A stretch of DNA of 64,000 nt from an uncultured Lachnospiraceae bacterium (GCA_947589305.1 CANQAP010000009.1:1-64000), one strand, 5' to 3'. Shown: positions 45,557-55,189, numbered from the stretch's first letter. The notes: generated from the sequence alone by a model not told the origin. A program made the numbers and translations.

Positions 45557-46444
45557 ATGGAAGAAATCCGAAATGTGATAGAAATGAAAAATGTCACGAA
45601 AGATTATGGTGACTTCAAATTAGACAATATCAGTATTTCTGTGCCGGAAGGTTCCGTATGCGGATTGATCGGTCAGAACGGAGCAGGCAAGACAACAACG
45701 ATCAAACTGCTGTTGGATGTCGTTGGAGCCGATCAGGGCGAAATCTTTTTGTTTGGTGAAGCGATAAAAAAAGGTTCCGCAAAGCTTCGGGAAGAGATTG
45801 GGGTTGTGTTTGATGACATGGGATTCCATGAGTTCATGACCGGAAAAGACATCAATATCATGATGAAAAACGTATACCATAACTGGGAGGAATCGGTCTT
45901 TTTTGATTATTTGAAAAAATTTTCCCTGCCTGTCAAGAAAAAATGCGGCGATTTCTCACGCGGCATGCGTATGAAACTGCAAATCGCTGTGGCACTTTCT
46001 CATCATGCAAGGCTGTTGGTCATGGATGAACCTACCAGCGGTTTAGATCCGATCGTCCGCAATGAGATATTGCAGATCTTCAGAGAGTATATGGTTGAGG
46101 AGGACCATACCATATTGCTTTCGACCCATATCATCAGCGATCTGGAAAAACTGGCGGATGAAATCGTATTTATCAATGGCGGACGGATCATCCTTTCAGG
46201 AAATAAAGATGAGATCTTGGAAACGCACGGACGATTGAAATGCAAAAAGGAAGAGGTGGATCAGATCGACCGGTCATTGATCGTGAATATCCAACCCGGA
46301 ATCTTTGGCATGGAGCTGTTAGTCAATGACAGAAAAGCATGTCAGAAGCGTTATCCGGATCTCGTGTTGGATCAAGCGTCTTTGGAGGACATTATGCTGT
46401 TTTATGTCAATCAAAAGGAAGAAGCGGATGCAGAAAGGAGATAG
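45557..46444 (+). CDS. ABC transporter ATP-binding protein
   Basis: A 295-residue ATPase of the drug/bacteriocin-type exporters found with YtrA regulators. Walker A is GLIGQNGAGKTTT, the signature is FSRGMRMKLQIAVAL (SRGMRMK in place of LSGGQ, as is common in this subgroup), Walker B LLVMDEPTSGLDP, and the switch His is in LLSTHIISDLEKL. A C-terminal region of about 75 residues follows. GGAAGGAGAAA precedes ATG 45557. It works with the two permeases downstream. Cargo is unknown; peptide antibiotics or envelope components are typical for the class. Confidence 0.93.
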   Translation: MEEIRNVIEMKNVTKDYGDFKLDNISISVPEGSVCGLIGQNGAGKTTTIKLLLDVVGADQGEIFLFGEAIKKGSAKLREEIGVVFDDMGFHEFMTGKDINIMMKNVYHNWEESVFFDYLKKFSLPVKKKCGDFSRGMRMKLQIAVALSHHARLLVMDEPTSGLDPIVRNEILQIFREYMVEEDHTILLSTHIISDLEKLADEIVFINGGRIILSGNKDEILETHGRLKCKKEEVDQIDRSLIVNIQPGIFGMELLVNDRKACQKRYPDLVLDQASLEDIMLFYVNQKEEADAERR

Positions 46445-46448
46445 CGGC

Positions 46449-47249
46449 ATGAAAGGATTGATCTTAAAAGACTTGATCTGTCTGCGGAAACAGTTGATTG
46501 TATTTACATATGTGGTAGTCAGCGTGTTTGTGATCGCAGTCATGTTTGTATGCAGTGTTCAGTATGGAAATATCGCCTTATCCGAACGTAAAATGCTGGC
46601 AGATGGTCTGTATGGAGCCGGTTTTAGCATGACAGATATTTATAGAATGATTTTAGCGTTATTTATGCTTCTTCCCATTGCCAGTATCGGTGATATGGCA
46701 AATGTATTCGAAGCAGACGGGAAAGCGGGATTTTCAAAAGTGTCTTCCGTTATGCCGCTCTCAGTCGGACAGCGGGTGCTGGCGAGATATATCACGATTT
46801 TTGTCATGCTGGTGATTGGTGTACTTGTGGATCTTCTGATCGCATTTGTGCTGTCCCTTTTTACGGATCTGGTTTCCTTCGGAGATTTTTTCGGGATGAT
46901 CCTATCGGCGGGCAGTCTCATGAGCATATACAGTGCTATTGTGATTATACTCTGTTTCCTGTTTGGATATGGAAAGGAAGATCGAGCAAGAATCGTAGCT
47001 CTTTTAAGTATGGCGCTTGTATTTGTTTTATTCCATTTGGAAAAGACGAAGGCTATCTTTATGGATCTCACAATGGGAACGGAAGATGCAGAAGGACCGG
47101 ACGGCAGTCTTTGGATGGATACAGTCAATTCTCTGATCGTATATATTAAAGATAGATTCTATCTGTTAGTGCTTCTTGCCATCGCTGTAATTGTTGGATC
47201 CTATTCTTTAAGTGTAGTCATTGCACAGAAAAAGCGAGGTGTTGTATAA
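46449..47249 (+). CDS. ABC transporter permease (ABC-2 type)
   Basis: A 266-residue membrane protein with six hydrophobic segments, beginning MKGLILKDLICLRKQLIVFT, a typical start of ABC-2 permeases. The start is ATG 46449, preceded by AAAGGAG; the same frame is open further upstream within the ATPase gene, but that part is a shadow. It forms the membrane part of the exporter with the next gene. The stop overlaps the next ATG by one base (TAATG). Confidence 0.85.
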   Translation: MKGLILKDLICLRKQLIVFTYVVVSVFVIAVMFVCSVQYGNIALSERKMLADGLYGAGFSMTDIYRMILALFMLLPIASIGDMANVFEADGKAGFSKVSSVMPLSVGQRVLARYITIFVMLVIGVLVDLLIAFVLSLFTDLVSFGDFFGMILSAGSLMSIYSAIVIILCFLFGYGKEDRARIVALLSMALVFVLFHLEKTKAIFMDLTMGTEDAEGPDGSLWMDTVNSLIVYIKDRFYLLVLLAIAVIVGSYSLSVVIAQKKRGVV

Positions 47250-48031
47250 TGGGCGGTCTTTTATATAATGATTTTGTTGCTGTAGGCGGGAAAAAATTAA
47301 TTGGTTCGATGGCATTTCTGACGATTCTGTTTTGCAGTCTGCGTCTTGCCTGTGCTGATCCGGATGTTGTATCGATGTTTTTCATGCAGGCGGGATTCGG
47401 AGAATCGGTCAATCTTTTGGATACCTTTTTTATGATCGTGTTAGTGTTTTGGATCGGAGGGATGCTTGGCTTTTTAAATTACTGGACCGTTAAAATCGTG
47501 GAGAAAGATCAAAAGAACAGGGCAAAAACATATTTCTGTTCGTTACCCATTGAAAAAAATACCTATATAGCGTCAAAATATGTCTTTATCGCTGTCAGTA
47601 CCTGTGTGTATATGTTACTGGCATATATTTGGACGACGGTTTTCGGCGCATTATGTTCCACACAGCAATGTTCGGATATCATAGCCTATATTCGTGCATT
47701 TCTGCCTTCCATCATGGGGATCAGTCTATTCATGGCGGCGATGGAACTGCCGATGCTGCTGTTTATGGGAAAAGAAAAGACCTTTCTGGTAAAAACTGCG
47801 ATCCTGCTGGTGATTGCGTATATATGCTGTGGGTTTTTCTTTTTCGCGGATCTGAGCCGGCTTCAGACACCTTTGGTGTTAGATGTTTTTCTGAATTGGT
47901 ACGAAAAGCATCCTTTAGGGATGCGATTGCTCCGATTTGGGTTGCCGGTTATTTTGTTAGGGATATATTATCTGTCATATCGCATGACCTGCCGTCTTGC
48001 CTCTGTAAAGCATAGGAGGGGATCGCGCTGA
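47249..48031 (+). CDS. ABC transporter permease (second subunit)
   Basis: A 260-residue membrane protein with about six helices and the opening MGGLLYNDFVAVGGKKLIGS, resembling the neighbouring ABC-2 permease. It starts at the last base of the previous gene (TAATG), showing translational coupling. Together the two permeases and the ATPase would form one exporter. A hairpin with a T-run at 48119-48147 closes the operon. Confidence 0.82.
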   Translation: MGGLLYNDFVAVGGKKLIGSMAFLTILFCSLRLACADPDVVSMFFMQAGFGESVNLLDTFFMIVLVFWIGGMLGFLNYWTVKIVEKDQKNRAKTYFCSLPIEKNTYIASKYVFIAVSTCVYMLLAYIWTTVFGALCSTQQCSDIIAYIRAFLPSIMGISLFMAAMELPMLLFMGKEKTFLVKTAILLVIAYICCGFFFFADLSRLQTPLVLDVFLNWYEKHPLGMRLLRFGLPVILLGIYYLSYRMTCRLASVKHRRGSR

Positions 48032-48118
48032 ATAGGGGCAGGTACGCCGGCAGGATGCGGATTTTGTTTCATGGCATCTGGATCGTAGGGGGTTTGGTGT
48101 CCGATATATGTTTGACTC

Positions 48119-48147
48119 AAAAAACGATGAAATGAAATCGTTTTTTT
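48119..48147 (+). terminator. Terminator of the gntR/ABC operon
   Basis: AAAAAACGAT (48119-48128) pairs with ATCGTTTTTT (48137-48146) around an 8-base loop; A/T-tailed on both sides. Confidence 0.75.
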
Positions 48148-48277
48148 CTTTGTGGTAAAAATCTGACAGGTATGATAAGATAAGGGATAGATTGGCTGGC
48201 GTTCAATTCTATAGGATTGGGTTAGTTATTATGATATATCAAAGGATAAGTTTCGATACCTTAGTGTGGGAGGTAAC

Positions 48278-49213
48278 ATGTATTCAAATAATATTCTGGA
48301 AGCGGTAGGCAATACGCCGCTGGTTAAGCTGAATCGTATGACCGGACCGGAGGATGCAGATGTTTTTGTAAAATATGAAGCGGTCAACATCGGCGGTTCG
48401 GTAAAAACAAGAACGGCACTGAACATGATCGAGGCAGCAGAAAAAAGAGGAATCCTGACACCGCGTTCCATTATTTGCGAACCGACGAGCGGTAATCAGG
48501 GAATCGGTCTGGCTTTGGTCGGTGCCGTGAAGGGCTACAAAGTGATCATTGTCATGCCGGATTCAGTCAGTCAGGAACGGCATATGCTGGTAAAACAGTA
48601 CGGAGCAGAAGTGGTCTTGATTCATGATGACGGAGATATTGGGAAGGCGGTCAATGAATGCCTGAAATACGCGCTGGAACTGGCAAAGGACAATCCGGAT
48701 GTTTTCGTGCCTCAGCAATTTGAGAATCCGGATAATCCGGCTGTTCATTATGAAAAAACGGCTAAAGAGATCATTCGTCAGATGGATGGGCTGACCATTG
48801 ACGGATTCTGTTCCGGTTACGGAAGCGGCGGTACGATCACAGGGATCGGTCATGCCCTGCGGGAGTATAATCCGAAGGTGCATATTGCAGTTTTGGAAGT
48901 GGAAAATGCTCCTGCGCTGCTTGGCGGTCCGATCGGAACACATTTTCAACAGGGAATCGGAGACGGGTTTATTCCTGCAAATTTTGATACCAGTGTTTAT
49001 GATGAGGTCATCATTGTAAGCGATGAACAGGCACTCGGTACTGCGCGGCGTTTGGCGGCTGAGGAAGGCATGCTGGCGGGCATATCGGCGGGAACGAATG
49101 TCTGGGGTGCATTGCAGTTGGCGAAGAAGCTCGGGAAGGGAAAACATGTGGTATGTCTGGCGCCGGATACGGGAGAACGGTATTGCTCGACTATTTTGTT
49201 CGACAGAAAGTAG
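48278..49213 (+). CDS. cysK: Cysteine synthase (O-acetylserine sulfhydrylase family)
   Basis: A 311-residue PLP-dependent enzyme that makes cysteine from O-acetylserine and sulfide. NTPLVKLNR near the N-terminus, the PLP Lys in GGSVKTRTALNMIE, the substrate loop EPTSGNQGIG, and the phosphate-binding GSGGTITGIG are present. The family usually has VKDR after the Lys where this has VKTR, so a related beta-replacement activity is possible. The start is ATG 48278, with GGGAGG at 48267-48272. It is a single gene between two terminators (48119-48147 and 49314-49346). Confidence 0.88.
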   Translation: MYSNNILEAVGNTPLVKLNRMTGPEDADVFVKYEAVNIGGSVKTRTALNMIEAAEKRGILTPRSIICEPTSGNQGIGLALVGAVKGYKVIIVMPDSVSQERHMLVKQYGAEVVLIHDDGDIGKAVNECLKYALELAKDNPDVFVPQQFENPDNPAVHYEKTAKEIIRQMDGLTIDGFCSGYGSGGTITGIGHALREYNPKVHIAVLEVENAPALLGGPIGTHFQQGIGDGFIPANFDTSVYDEVIIVSDEQALGTARRLAAEEGMLAGISAGTNVWGALQLAKKLGKGKHVVCLAPDTGERYCSTILFDRK

Positions 49214-49313
49214 AAAAACGATCATTCTCCGATATAGAACCGGTTTGTGTTTGGATACGACCACACAGCTTGTGAATGTGATACAGAGAATTGTAAAACA
49301 GAATACATGATAC

Positions 49314-49346
49314 AAAGCATCGTTCAATCAGCGGTGCTTTTTTTAT
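49314..49346 (+). terminator. Terminator after cysK
   Basis: AAAGCATCG (49314-49322) pairs with CGGTGCTTT (49332-49340) with one G-U pair, followed by a T-run. Confidence 0.8.
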
Positions 49347-49512
49347 GGGTAAGCGACGAAGCAACCGATGGAATAGAATAGATTTTTGTGGTTATGGAAT
49401 AATAAAGATGAGTTTGCGTGATCAGGTATAGTTGTGTTAATTCACAGAAACGGATGTTAGGACCTTTCCTCATAAAAGAGAAAGAAAATGACAGAAAATG
49501 ATTAAAAAACTA

Positions 49513-49541
49513 TTGAAATATTTCATAATCAGTCATATAAT
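49513..49541 (+). promoter_or_regulatory. Promoter of the fructose PTS operon
   Basis: TTGAAA at 49513-49518, 17-bp spacer, perfect TATAAT at 49536-49541, about 54 bp upstream of the fruR start codon. Confidence 0.75.
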
Positions 49542-49552
49542 TACATATAATA

Positions 49553-49580
49553 AATCAAAACAAATCAAAATCAATCAAAC
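49553..49580 (+). promoter_or_regulatory. Triple AATCAAA direct repeat, probable FruR operator
   Basis: AATCAAA occurs at 49553, 49563 and 49573, exactly 10 bp apart, so the copies face the same side of the helix. The block lies in the 5' untranslated region between the promoter and the AGGAGG ribosome binding site. DeoR-family repressors bind short direct repeats of this kind. Confidence 0.65.
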
Positions 49581-49594
49581 AGGAGGATGAAAAA

Positions 49595-50341
49595 ATGCTC
49601 ACGGAAGAAAGATATTCCATGATCTTGCATACACTGAACAAGAAAAAAAGCGTAGGGCTGGATGAACTTTGTAAGTTATTGAATGCGTCAGAATCTACAG
49701 TCCGGCGCGATCTGGTGTCGCTGCACGAAAAAGGCATGCTGGTTAAAGTCCGGGGCGGCGCGATTGCGATTGATGACAACTTTGCGATCGGCGAACCGGA
49801 TGTAGAAGAAAAGGCAGGATGTTATGCTGAAGAAAAAGAAGCGATAGCGCGCTATGCGGCTGGGCTGATCGACAACGGAGACTTCATCTACATGGATGCC
49901 GGAACTACGACTGCAAAAATGATTGACTTTATACCGCCAAAATCTGTCACTTTCGTGACAAATGCTTTCATCAATGCCAAAAAATTGGCACAAAAAGGAT
50001 TTCAAGTGATCATTCCCGCAGGAGAGATCAAGGTCTCTACCGAGGCGATCGTCGGCTCGGAAGCTGTGACATCCGTGATGCGGTATAATTTTACAAAATG
50101 TTTTATGGGTGTAAACGGTATTTCAATACATGGGGGATGTTCCACACCGGATCCAAGAGAAGCGGCTGTAAAAAGTGCCGCTATTTCCAGAAGTAAAGAG
50201 GTCTATATATTGGGCGATCATTCAAAGTTCGGGAAGATCACAGCCGTTCAGTTTACCGAGATCAATCGGGGAAAAATAATTACAGACAAGGTTCCGAACA
50301 AAAAATATCTTTCGGAGGCGTCGGTAAAGGAGGTTTTATGA
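49595..50341 (+). CDS. fruR: DeoR family repressor of the fructose operon
   Basis: A 248-residue DeoR-type regulator. The N-terminal HTH (LTEERYSMILHTLNKKKSVG, LLNASESTVRRDLVSLHEKG) ends in the typical RGGA wing, and the sugar-phosphate isomerase-like effector domain follows (YMDAGTTTAKM and GVNGISIHGGCSTPDP). The effector is expected to be fructose 1-phosphate. It is the first gene of the fru operon and overlaps fruK by four bases. A triple 10-bp-spaced direct repeat just before its ribosome binding site is the probable operator. Confidence 0.92.
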   Translation: MLTEERYSMILHTLNKKKSVGLDELCKLLNASESTVRRDLVSLHEKGMLVKVRGGAIAIDDNFAIGEPDVEEKAGCYAEEKEAIARYAAGLIDNGDFIYMDAGTTTAKMIDFIPPKSVTFVTNAFINAKKLAQKGFQVIIPAGEIKVSTEAIVGSEAVTSVMRYNFTKCFMGVNGISIHGGCSTPDPREAAVKSAAISRSKEVYILGDHSKFGKITAVQFTEINRGKIITDKVPNKKYLSEASVKEVL

Positions 50342-51240
50342 TGGTATATACGGTAACATTCAATCCTGCGGTTGATTATGTGGTCCGCACGGATGAAATG
50401 AAAGTTGGCAAGGTAAATCGTACAGAAAATGAAAGCATTTATTTTGGAGGCAAGGGTATTAATGTCTCAATGGTTCTTCAGGAACTGGGAATCCCGTCGA
50501 AGGCGCTCGGATTCGTTGCAGGCTTCACAGGTCTGGCGATTGAACAGGGAGTGGCGCAAAAGGGGATTGCTACAGATTTCATTCATCTGGACAGTGGTTT
50601 TTCCCGAATCAATGTAAAGATCAAGTCGGATGCCGAGACGGAGCTGAATGGTCGGGGTCCCGATATCGACGATCATTCCTTAAACGAGCTTTTTCTAAAA
50701 CTGGATACGATTGCCGACGGCGATATACTCGTACTGGCAGGAAGTATTCCGGCTAGCATGCCGGCAGATGTATATGAGAGGATCTTAGAACGACTTTCGA
50801 ATAAAAAGGTGAAAGTCGTGGTGGATGCAACCAAAGACCTGCTGTTGAATGTGTTGAAATATAAACCGTTCTTAATCAAACCAAATAATCATGAACTCGG
50901 TGAAATGTTTGGCAGGCACCTAAATACCACGGACGAGATTGCGGAATATGCCAAAAAATTAAAGGACATGGGAGCCTGTAATGTCTTGGTTTCGATGGCA
51001 GGCGATGGAGCATTGCTCTTGGATGAAAACGAGAAATTACACATCTGCGGAGTGTGTAAGGGGACTGTGAAAAATTCTGTGGGCGCAGGCGATTCCATGG
51101 TGGCGGGCTTCATCGCCGGTTCCATGCAGGACGATTATGAGTATGCCTTAAAATTGGGAACCGCATCAGGCGGCGCGACGGCATTTTCCGATGGGCTGGC
51201 TGAAAAAAAAGAGATTTTCAAACTCCTTGAGCAACTCTGA
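50338..51240 (+). CDS. fruK: 1-phosphofructokinase
   Basis: A 300-residue PfkB-family sugar kinase that phosphorylates fructose 1-phosphate to fructose 1,6-bisphosphate. The two family signatures are visible: the N-terminal GGKGINVSMVLQELG, and near the C-terminus VGAGDSMVAGFIAG with the catalytic Asp in GAGD. It overlaps fruR by four bases and is followed by the fructose transporter gene fruA, so the job is clear from context. Confidence 0.95.
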   Translation: MMVYTVTFNPAVDYVVRTDEMKVGKVNRTENESIYFGGKGINVSMVLQELGIPSKALGFVAGFTGLAIEQGVAQKGIATDFIHLDSGFSRINVKIKSDAETELNGRGPDIDDHSLNELFLKLDTIADGDILVLAGSIPASMPADVYERILERLSNKKVKVVVDATKDLLLNVLKYKPFLIKPNNHELGEMFGRHLNTTDEIAEYAKKLKDMGACNVLVSMAGDGALLLDENEKLHICGVCKGTVKNSVGAGDSMVAGFIAGSMQDDYEYALKLGTASGGATAFSDGLAEKKEIFKLLEQL

Positions 51241-51288
51241 TTCTGATTTGAGTCAAAAGAAATATGATATATTAAAGGAGGTATTATT

Positions 51289-53208
51289 ATGCGTATAGTT
51301 GATTTGCTGAAAAAGGAAAGTATCATGCTGAACGGTTCGCCGCAGAACAAATCGGAAGCAATCGACATGCTGGTCGATCTTCAGGTAAAGGGCGGAAAGA
51401 TCTCAGACCGGGAAGAATACAGAAAAGGCATTCTTGCCCGAGAGGAGCAAGGCTCGACTGCTGTCGGTGAGGGAATCGCCATACCTCATGCAAAAAACAA
51501 AGGAGTGAAAGCTCCGTCACTCGCCGCGATGACCGTTCCTCAGGGAGTCGATTATGAGGCACTGGATGAGGAACCGTCCAATCTGTTTTTTATGATCGCC
51601 GCACCTGTTGACGGAGGCGACGTTCATCTGGATGTTCTCGCAAAGCTGATGACGATACTCATGGATGAGGATTTTCGCGCCAAACTGATTGCCGCCAAGG
51701 ACAAGGATGAATTTCTCAGGATCATTGACGATATGGAAACGGAAAAATATCCGAATGAATCACAGGAAAAAACCGTGGATGCTGCCACGGACAAAAGGAT
51801 AAAAGTGCTTGGCGTGACCGCATGCCCTACGGGTATCGCCCACACATATATGGCGGCTGAAGCACTGGAAAAGGCAGGCAAAAAACTGGGTATTTCTATT
51901 AAGGTGGAAACGAACGGTTCGGGCGGTGCGAAAAATATTCTCACCCAAGCCGAGATCGCTGAATGTGACGGAATCATAGTGGCGGCTGATAAGAGCGTTG
52001 AAATGGCAAGGTTTGACGGCAAAAAAGTTATCAGCACCAAAGTTTCAGACGGTATTAAAATACCGGAAGAACTGATCAACCGGATCGAGGCGGGGGACGC
52101 TCCCGTTTATCATCATACTGGTGCAAAGGCTGCCGATACTGCCGGCGGAAATGAGAGCTTCGGAAGAAAAGTCTATAAACACCTTATGAACGGCGTTTCT
52201 AATATGCTTCCGTTTACGGTTGCAGGAGGAATTTTCATAGCAGTGGCATTTCTGATTGATACGATAGCCGGAATGCCGCAGGATGCGGGTTTCGGTACGC
52301 ATACCGCCGCTTCCGCATTTTTCAAAACGATAGGCGGATTTGCGTTTAACTTTATGGTGCCTGTTCTAGCCGGTTATATCGGAAAAAGCATAGCCGACCG
52401 ACCGGGATTTTTGGTAGGTCTGGTAGGAGGATATCTGGCTACGGTAGGATCGACATTCGCTAACGTGTCAGAGGGTGTTCCGTCAGGATTTTTAGGTGCG
52501 CTCCTTGCAGGCTTTGTGGGTGGATATCTGATGCTGGGGCTTGAAAAACTCTGCGACAAAATGCCGGCGGCTCTGAATGGAATTAAGCCGGTGCTGATCT
52601 ATCCTTTGGTAGGTCTCGGTATCATAGCCCTGATCATGTGTGCTGTAAATCCTTTCATGGGAATGATCAATACAGGGCTTTCCAATTTGCTGAATTCCAT
52701 GGGTAGCAGCAGTAAGATACTGCTTGGCTGTATTCTTGGCGCGATGATGTCGATCGATATGGGCGGACCTTTCAACAAAGCGGCATATGTATTCGGTACG
52801 GCGGCGATCGCTTCGGGTAATTATGATATTATGGCAGCAGTCATGATAGGTGGCATGGTTCCCCCGATTGCCATCGCTCTTTCAACAACCTTCTTCCGGA
52901 ACAGATGGACGGAGGAAGAACGAAAAAACGGTGCGGTAAACTATATCATGGGACTCAGTTTTATTACCGAGGGAGCTATCCCATATGCGGCTTCCGATCC
53001 GCTTCGCGTGATCCCGGCATGTATGATCGGCGCAGCAACGGCAGGTGGATTGTCTATGGCATTCGGATGCACGTTGATGGCACCTCACGGAGGAATCTTC
53101 GTATTTGCAGTAGTCGGTCATTGGGCAATGTATCTGCTTTCCCTTGCGGTCGGTTCGATAGTGGGAATGCTCATGCTTGCACTGCTGAAAAAGAAAAAAA
53201 CGGCTTGA
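51289..53208 (+). CDS. fruA: PTS fructose transporter subunit EIIABC
   Basis: A 639-residue fused permease that imports and phosphorylates fructose at C1. Domain order is IIA (phospho-His67 in GIAIPHAKN), IIB (phospho-Cys179 in VTACPTGIAHTYMAAE) and IIC (from about residue 300; polytopic, with LMNGVSNMLPFTVAGGIF and SIDMGGPFNKAAY). AAAGGAGG precedes ATG 51289. It lies between fruK and the gene for a dedicated HPr, so phosphate can pass EI to HPr to IIA to IIB within products of one operon. Confidence 0.95.
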   Translation: MRIVDLLKKESIMLNGSPQNKSEAIDMLVDLQVKGGKISDREEYRKGILAREEQGSTAVGEGIAIPHAKNKGVKAPSLAAMTVPQGVDYEALDEEPSNLFFMIAAPVDGGDVHLDVLAKLMTILMDEDFRAKLIAAKDKDEFLRIIDDMETEKYPNESQEKTVDAATDKRIKVLGVTACPTGIAHTYMAAEALEKAGKKLGISIKVETNGSGGAKNILTQAEIAECDGIIVAADKSVEMARFDGKKVISTKVSDGIKIPEELINRIEAGDAPVYHHTGAKAADTAGGNESFGRKVYKHLMNGVSNMLPFTVAGGIFIAVAFLIDTIAGMPQDAGFGTHTAASAFFKTIGGFAFNFMVPVLAGYIGKSIADRPGFLVGLVGGYLATVGSTFANVSEGVPSGFLGALLAGFVGGYLMLGLEKLCDKMPAALNGIKPVLIYPLVGLGIIALIMCAVNPFMGMINTGLSNLLNSMGSSSKILLGCILGAMMSIDMGGPFNKAAYVFGTAAIASGNYDIMAAVMIGGMVPPIAIALSTTFFRNRWTEEERKNGAVNYIMGLSFITEGAIPYAASDPLRVIPACMIGAATAGGLSMAFGCTLMAPHGGIFVFAVVGHWAMYLLSLAVGSIVGMLMLALLKKKKTA

Positions 53209-53246
53209 TGTCACCGTACAAATAAAAATCAAAGGAGAGATTGTTT

Positions 53247-53513
53247 ATGGTATCAAAAAAGGTAAAGGTAGTAAACGAACAGGGGATGCACATGCGTCCT
53301 GCGGGAGAACTGGCAAAGGTAGTCAAGGCTCATCCTGACTGCGAAGTCACTCTGAATGCCAACGGAAAGACCGTTAAGGCAAAGGCGCCTATGCAGATTA
53401 TGTCCGCCTGCATTAAATGTGGCAATGAAGTGGAGATCGTTTGCAGCGGTACTGACGAACAGGCAGTCCTTGATGAGATCGCCGCGATGTTTGAAAATGG
53501 CTTCGGAGAGTAA
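53247..53513 (+). CDS. HPr-like phosphocarrier, lacking regulatory Ser46
   Basis: An 88-residue HPr-family phosphocarrier. The active His15 is in GMHMRPAGEL (usual GIHARPA). In the place of the regulatory Ser46 (usual KSIMGVMS) it has KAPMQIMS, so the aligned residue is Ala47 and HPr kinase could not phosphorylate it. It therefore looks dedicated to fructose transport, not to CcpA-dependent catabolite control. ATG 53247 follows AAAGGAGAG; a TTG at 53241 is less likely. It lies between fruA and the EI gene. Confidence 0.92.
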   Translation: MVSKKVKVVNEQGMHMRPAGELAKVVKAHPDCEVTLNANGKTVKAKAPMQIMSACIKCGNEVEIVCSGTDEQAVLDEIAAMFENGFGE

Positions 53514-53551
53514 AATCACTGTGGTACATTATGAATAAGGAGGTGCGGGAT

Positions 53552-55189
53552 ATGACAACATTTACAGGCAAAGGTGTTTACGGTGCTGTCGCAATAGGAA
53601 AAATATCGGTTTTCAAAAAGCGTGACGCCGAGGTAAAACGCGTCCGCATTGATGATATCGAACGTGAAAAACAACGTTTGGAACATGCGAAGGCGGCATC
53701 CATGGAACAACTTTCCGAAATTTATGAAAAGGCTCTAAAGGAAGTCGGAGAAACGAATGCGGCGATTTTTGAGATCCATCAGATGATGCTTGACGATGAT
53801 GATTACAACGAATCCATCATTACTATGATCGAAAGTCAGAAAGTAAATGCGGAATATGCCGTCGCAAAAACAGCGGATAATTTCGCGGAAATGTTTTCTT
53901 CAATGGATGACGCTTATATGAAAGCGCGGGCTGCGGATATACGCGATATTTCCAACAGGATCATATCGAATCTGTCGGGAGAAAGATCGGAAGAGACTGC
54001 GGTCAATGAAAAGGTCATAATCTGTGCCTCCGATTTGGCTCCGAGCGAGACAGTATCGCTCGACAAGGAAAAAGTGCTTGCATTTGTGACTGCTCACGGT
54101 TCTTCGAATTCTCATACCGCAATTTTGGCAAGAAATATGAATATTCCGGCAGTCATCGGTACGGGAGACGACTTCCTCGCAGCGATCAAGGACGGTGATG
54201 CGGCGATTGTTGACGGATTTACGGGAGAAGTATTTATAGATCCTGATGAAGAGACACGAGCAAGGCTGCTGAAAAAACAAGCCGATGATGAAAAACAGAA
54301 ACGCCTGTTACAGGAACTAAAAGGCAAGGAAAACATCACCCTTGACGGTACAAAGGTCCATATCTTCGCAAATATCGGAAGTGTGGATCACATAGGCGAG
54401 GTTTTGTTGAATGATGCGGGCGGGATCGGATTGTTTCGCAGTGAATTTCTGTACTTGGAAAGCAGCGATTATCCTACTGAGGAGCAGCAGTTTGAGGCGT
54501 ATAAAAAAGTTCTTGAAACAATGGCAGGCAAAAAGGTGATCATCAGAACGCTGGATATCGGAGCGGATAAGAAGGTGGATTATTTCAATCTGAAAAGGGA
54601 GGAAAATCCTGCCTTAGGTTACCGCGCTATCCGCATTTGCCTGACTCGTCCGGAAATCTTTAAGACGCAGCTGCGCGCACTGTACAGAGCCTCGTTTTAC
54701 GGTAATCTTGGCATCATGTTTCCTATGATAACCAGTGTTTCCGAACTGGAGAAGATTCTCGCGATTTGTGCAGAAGTACGAGCGGAATTGAAAGCGGAGT
54801 CGGTGGAATATTCCGAAGATACGGAGCTTGGGATCATGATAGAAACTCCTGCTGCGGCATTGATCAGCGATCAGTTGGCACAGATGGTGGACTTTTTTAG
54901 CGTAGGTACAAACGATCTGACGCAATACACACTCGCGTGTGACCGACAGAATCCCGATATTGAACCGTTTATAGATACACATCATGAAGCGATATTGACG
55001 TTGATCCGAATGAGTGCGGAAAATGCTCATAAGCATGGAGCATGGATAGGAATCTGTGGAGAACTGGCGGCGGATACGTCACTGACCGAAACGTTCCTGC
55101 GAATGGGAATCGACGAACTTTCGGTTGCTCCTACGTTTGTGCTAAAGGTCCGGGAAGCCGTAAGAAATACAGATCTTTCAAAAAGCTAA
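53552..55189 (+). CDS. ptsI: PTS enzyme I
   Basis: A 545-residue phosphoenolpyruvate-protein phosphotransferase, the first enzyme of the PTS. Phospho-His188 is in SSNSHTAILARN; the PEP-binding barrel shows GIGLFRSEFLYL, SVGTNDLTQYTLA and the acid/base Cys in IGICGELA. AAGGAGG (53537-53543) precedes ATG 53552; an ATG at 53531 lies before that site. It is the last gene of the fru operon. A second general ptsHI pair presumably exists elsewhere in the genome (inference). A structured RNA candidate follows within 40 bp. Confidence 0.95.
   Translation: MTTFTGKGVYGAVAIGKISVFKKRDAEVKRVRIDDIEREKQRLEHAKAASMEQLSEIYEKALKEVGETNAAIFEIHQMMLDDDDYNESIITMIESQKVNAEYAVAKTADNFAEMFSSMDDAYMKARAADIRDISNRIISNLSGERSEETAVNEKVIICASDLAPSETVSLDKEKVLAFVTAHGSSNSHTAILARNMNIPAVIGTGDDFLAAIKDGDAAIVDGFTGEVFIDPDEETRARLLKKQADDEKQKRLLQELKGKENITLDGTKVHIFANIGSVDHIGEVLLNDAGGIGLFRSEFLYLESSDYPTEEQQFEAYKKVLETMAGKKVIIRTLDIGADKKVDYFNLKREENPALGYRAIRICLTRPEIFKTQLRALYRASFYGNLGIMFPMITSVSELEKILAICAEVRAELKAESVEYSEDTELGIMIETPAAALISDQLAQMVDFFSVGTNDLTQYTLACDRQNPDIEPFIDTHHEAILTLIRMSAENAHKHGAWIGICGELAADTSLTETFLRMGIDELSVAPTFVLKVREAVRNTDLSKS

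Noticed and set aside
46326..46448. Longer start of the first ABC permease within the ATPase gene
   Set aside because: That part is an out-of-frame shadow of the ATPase; AAAGGAG points to ATG 46449.
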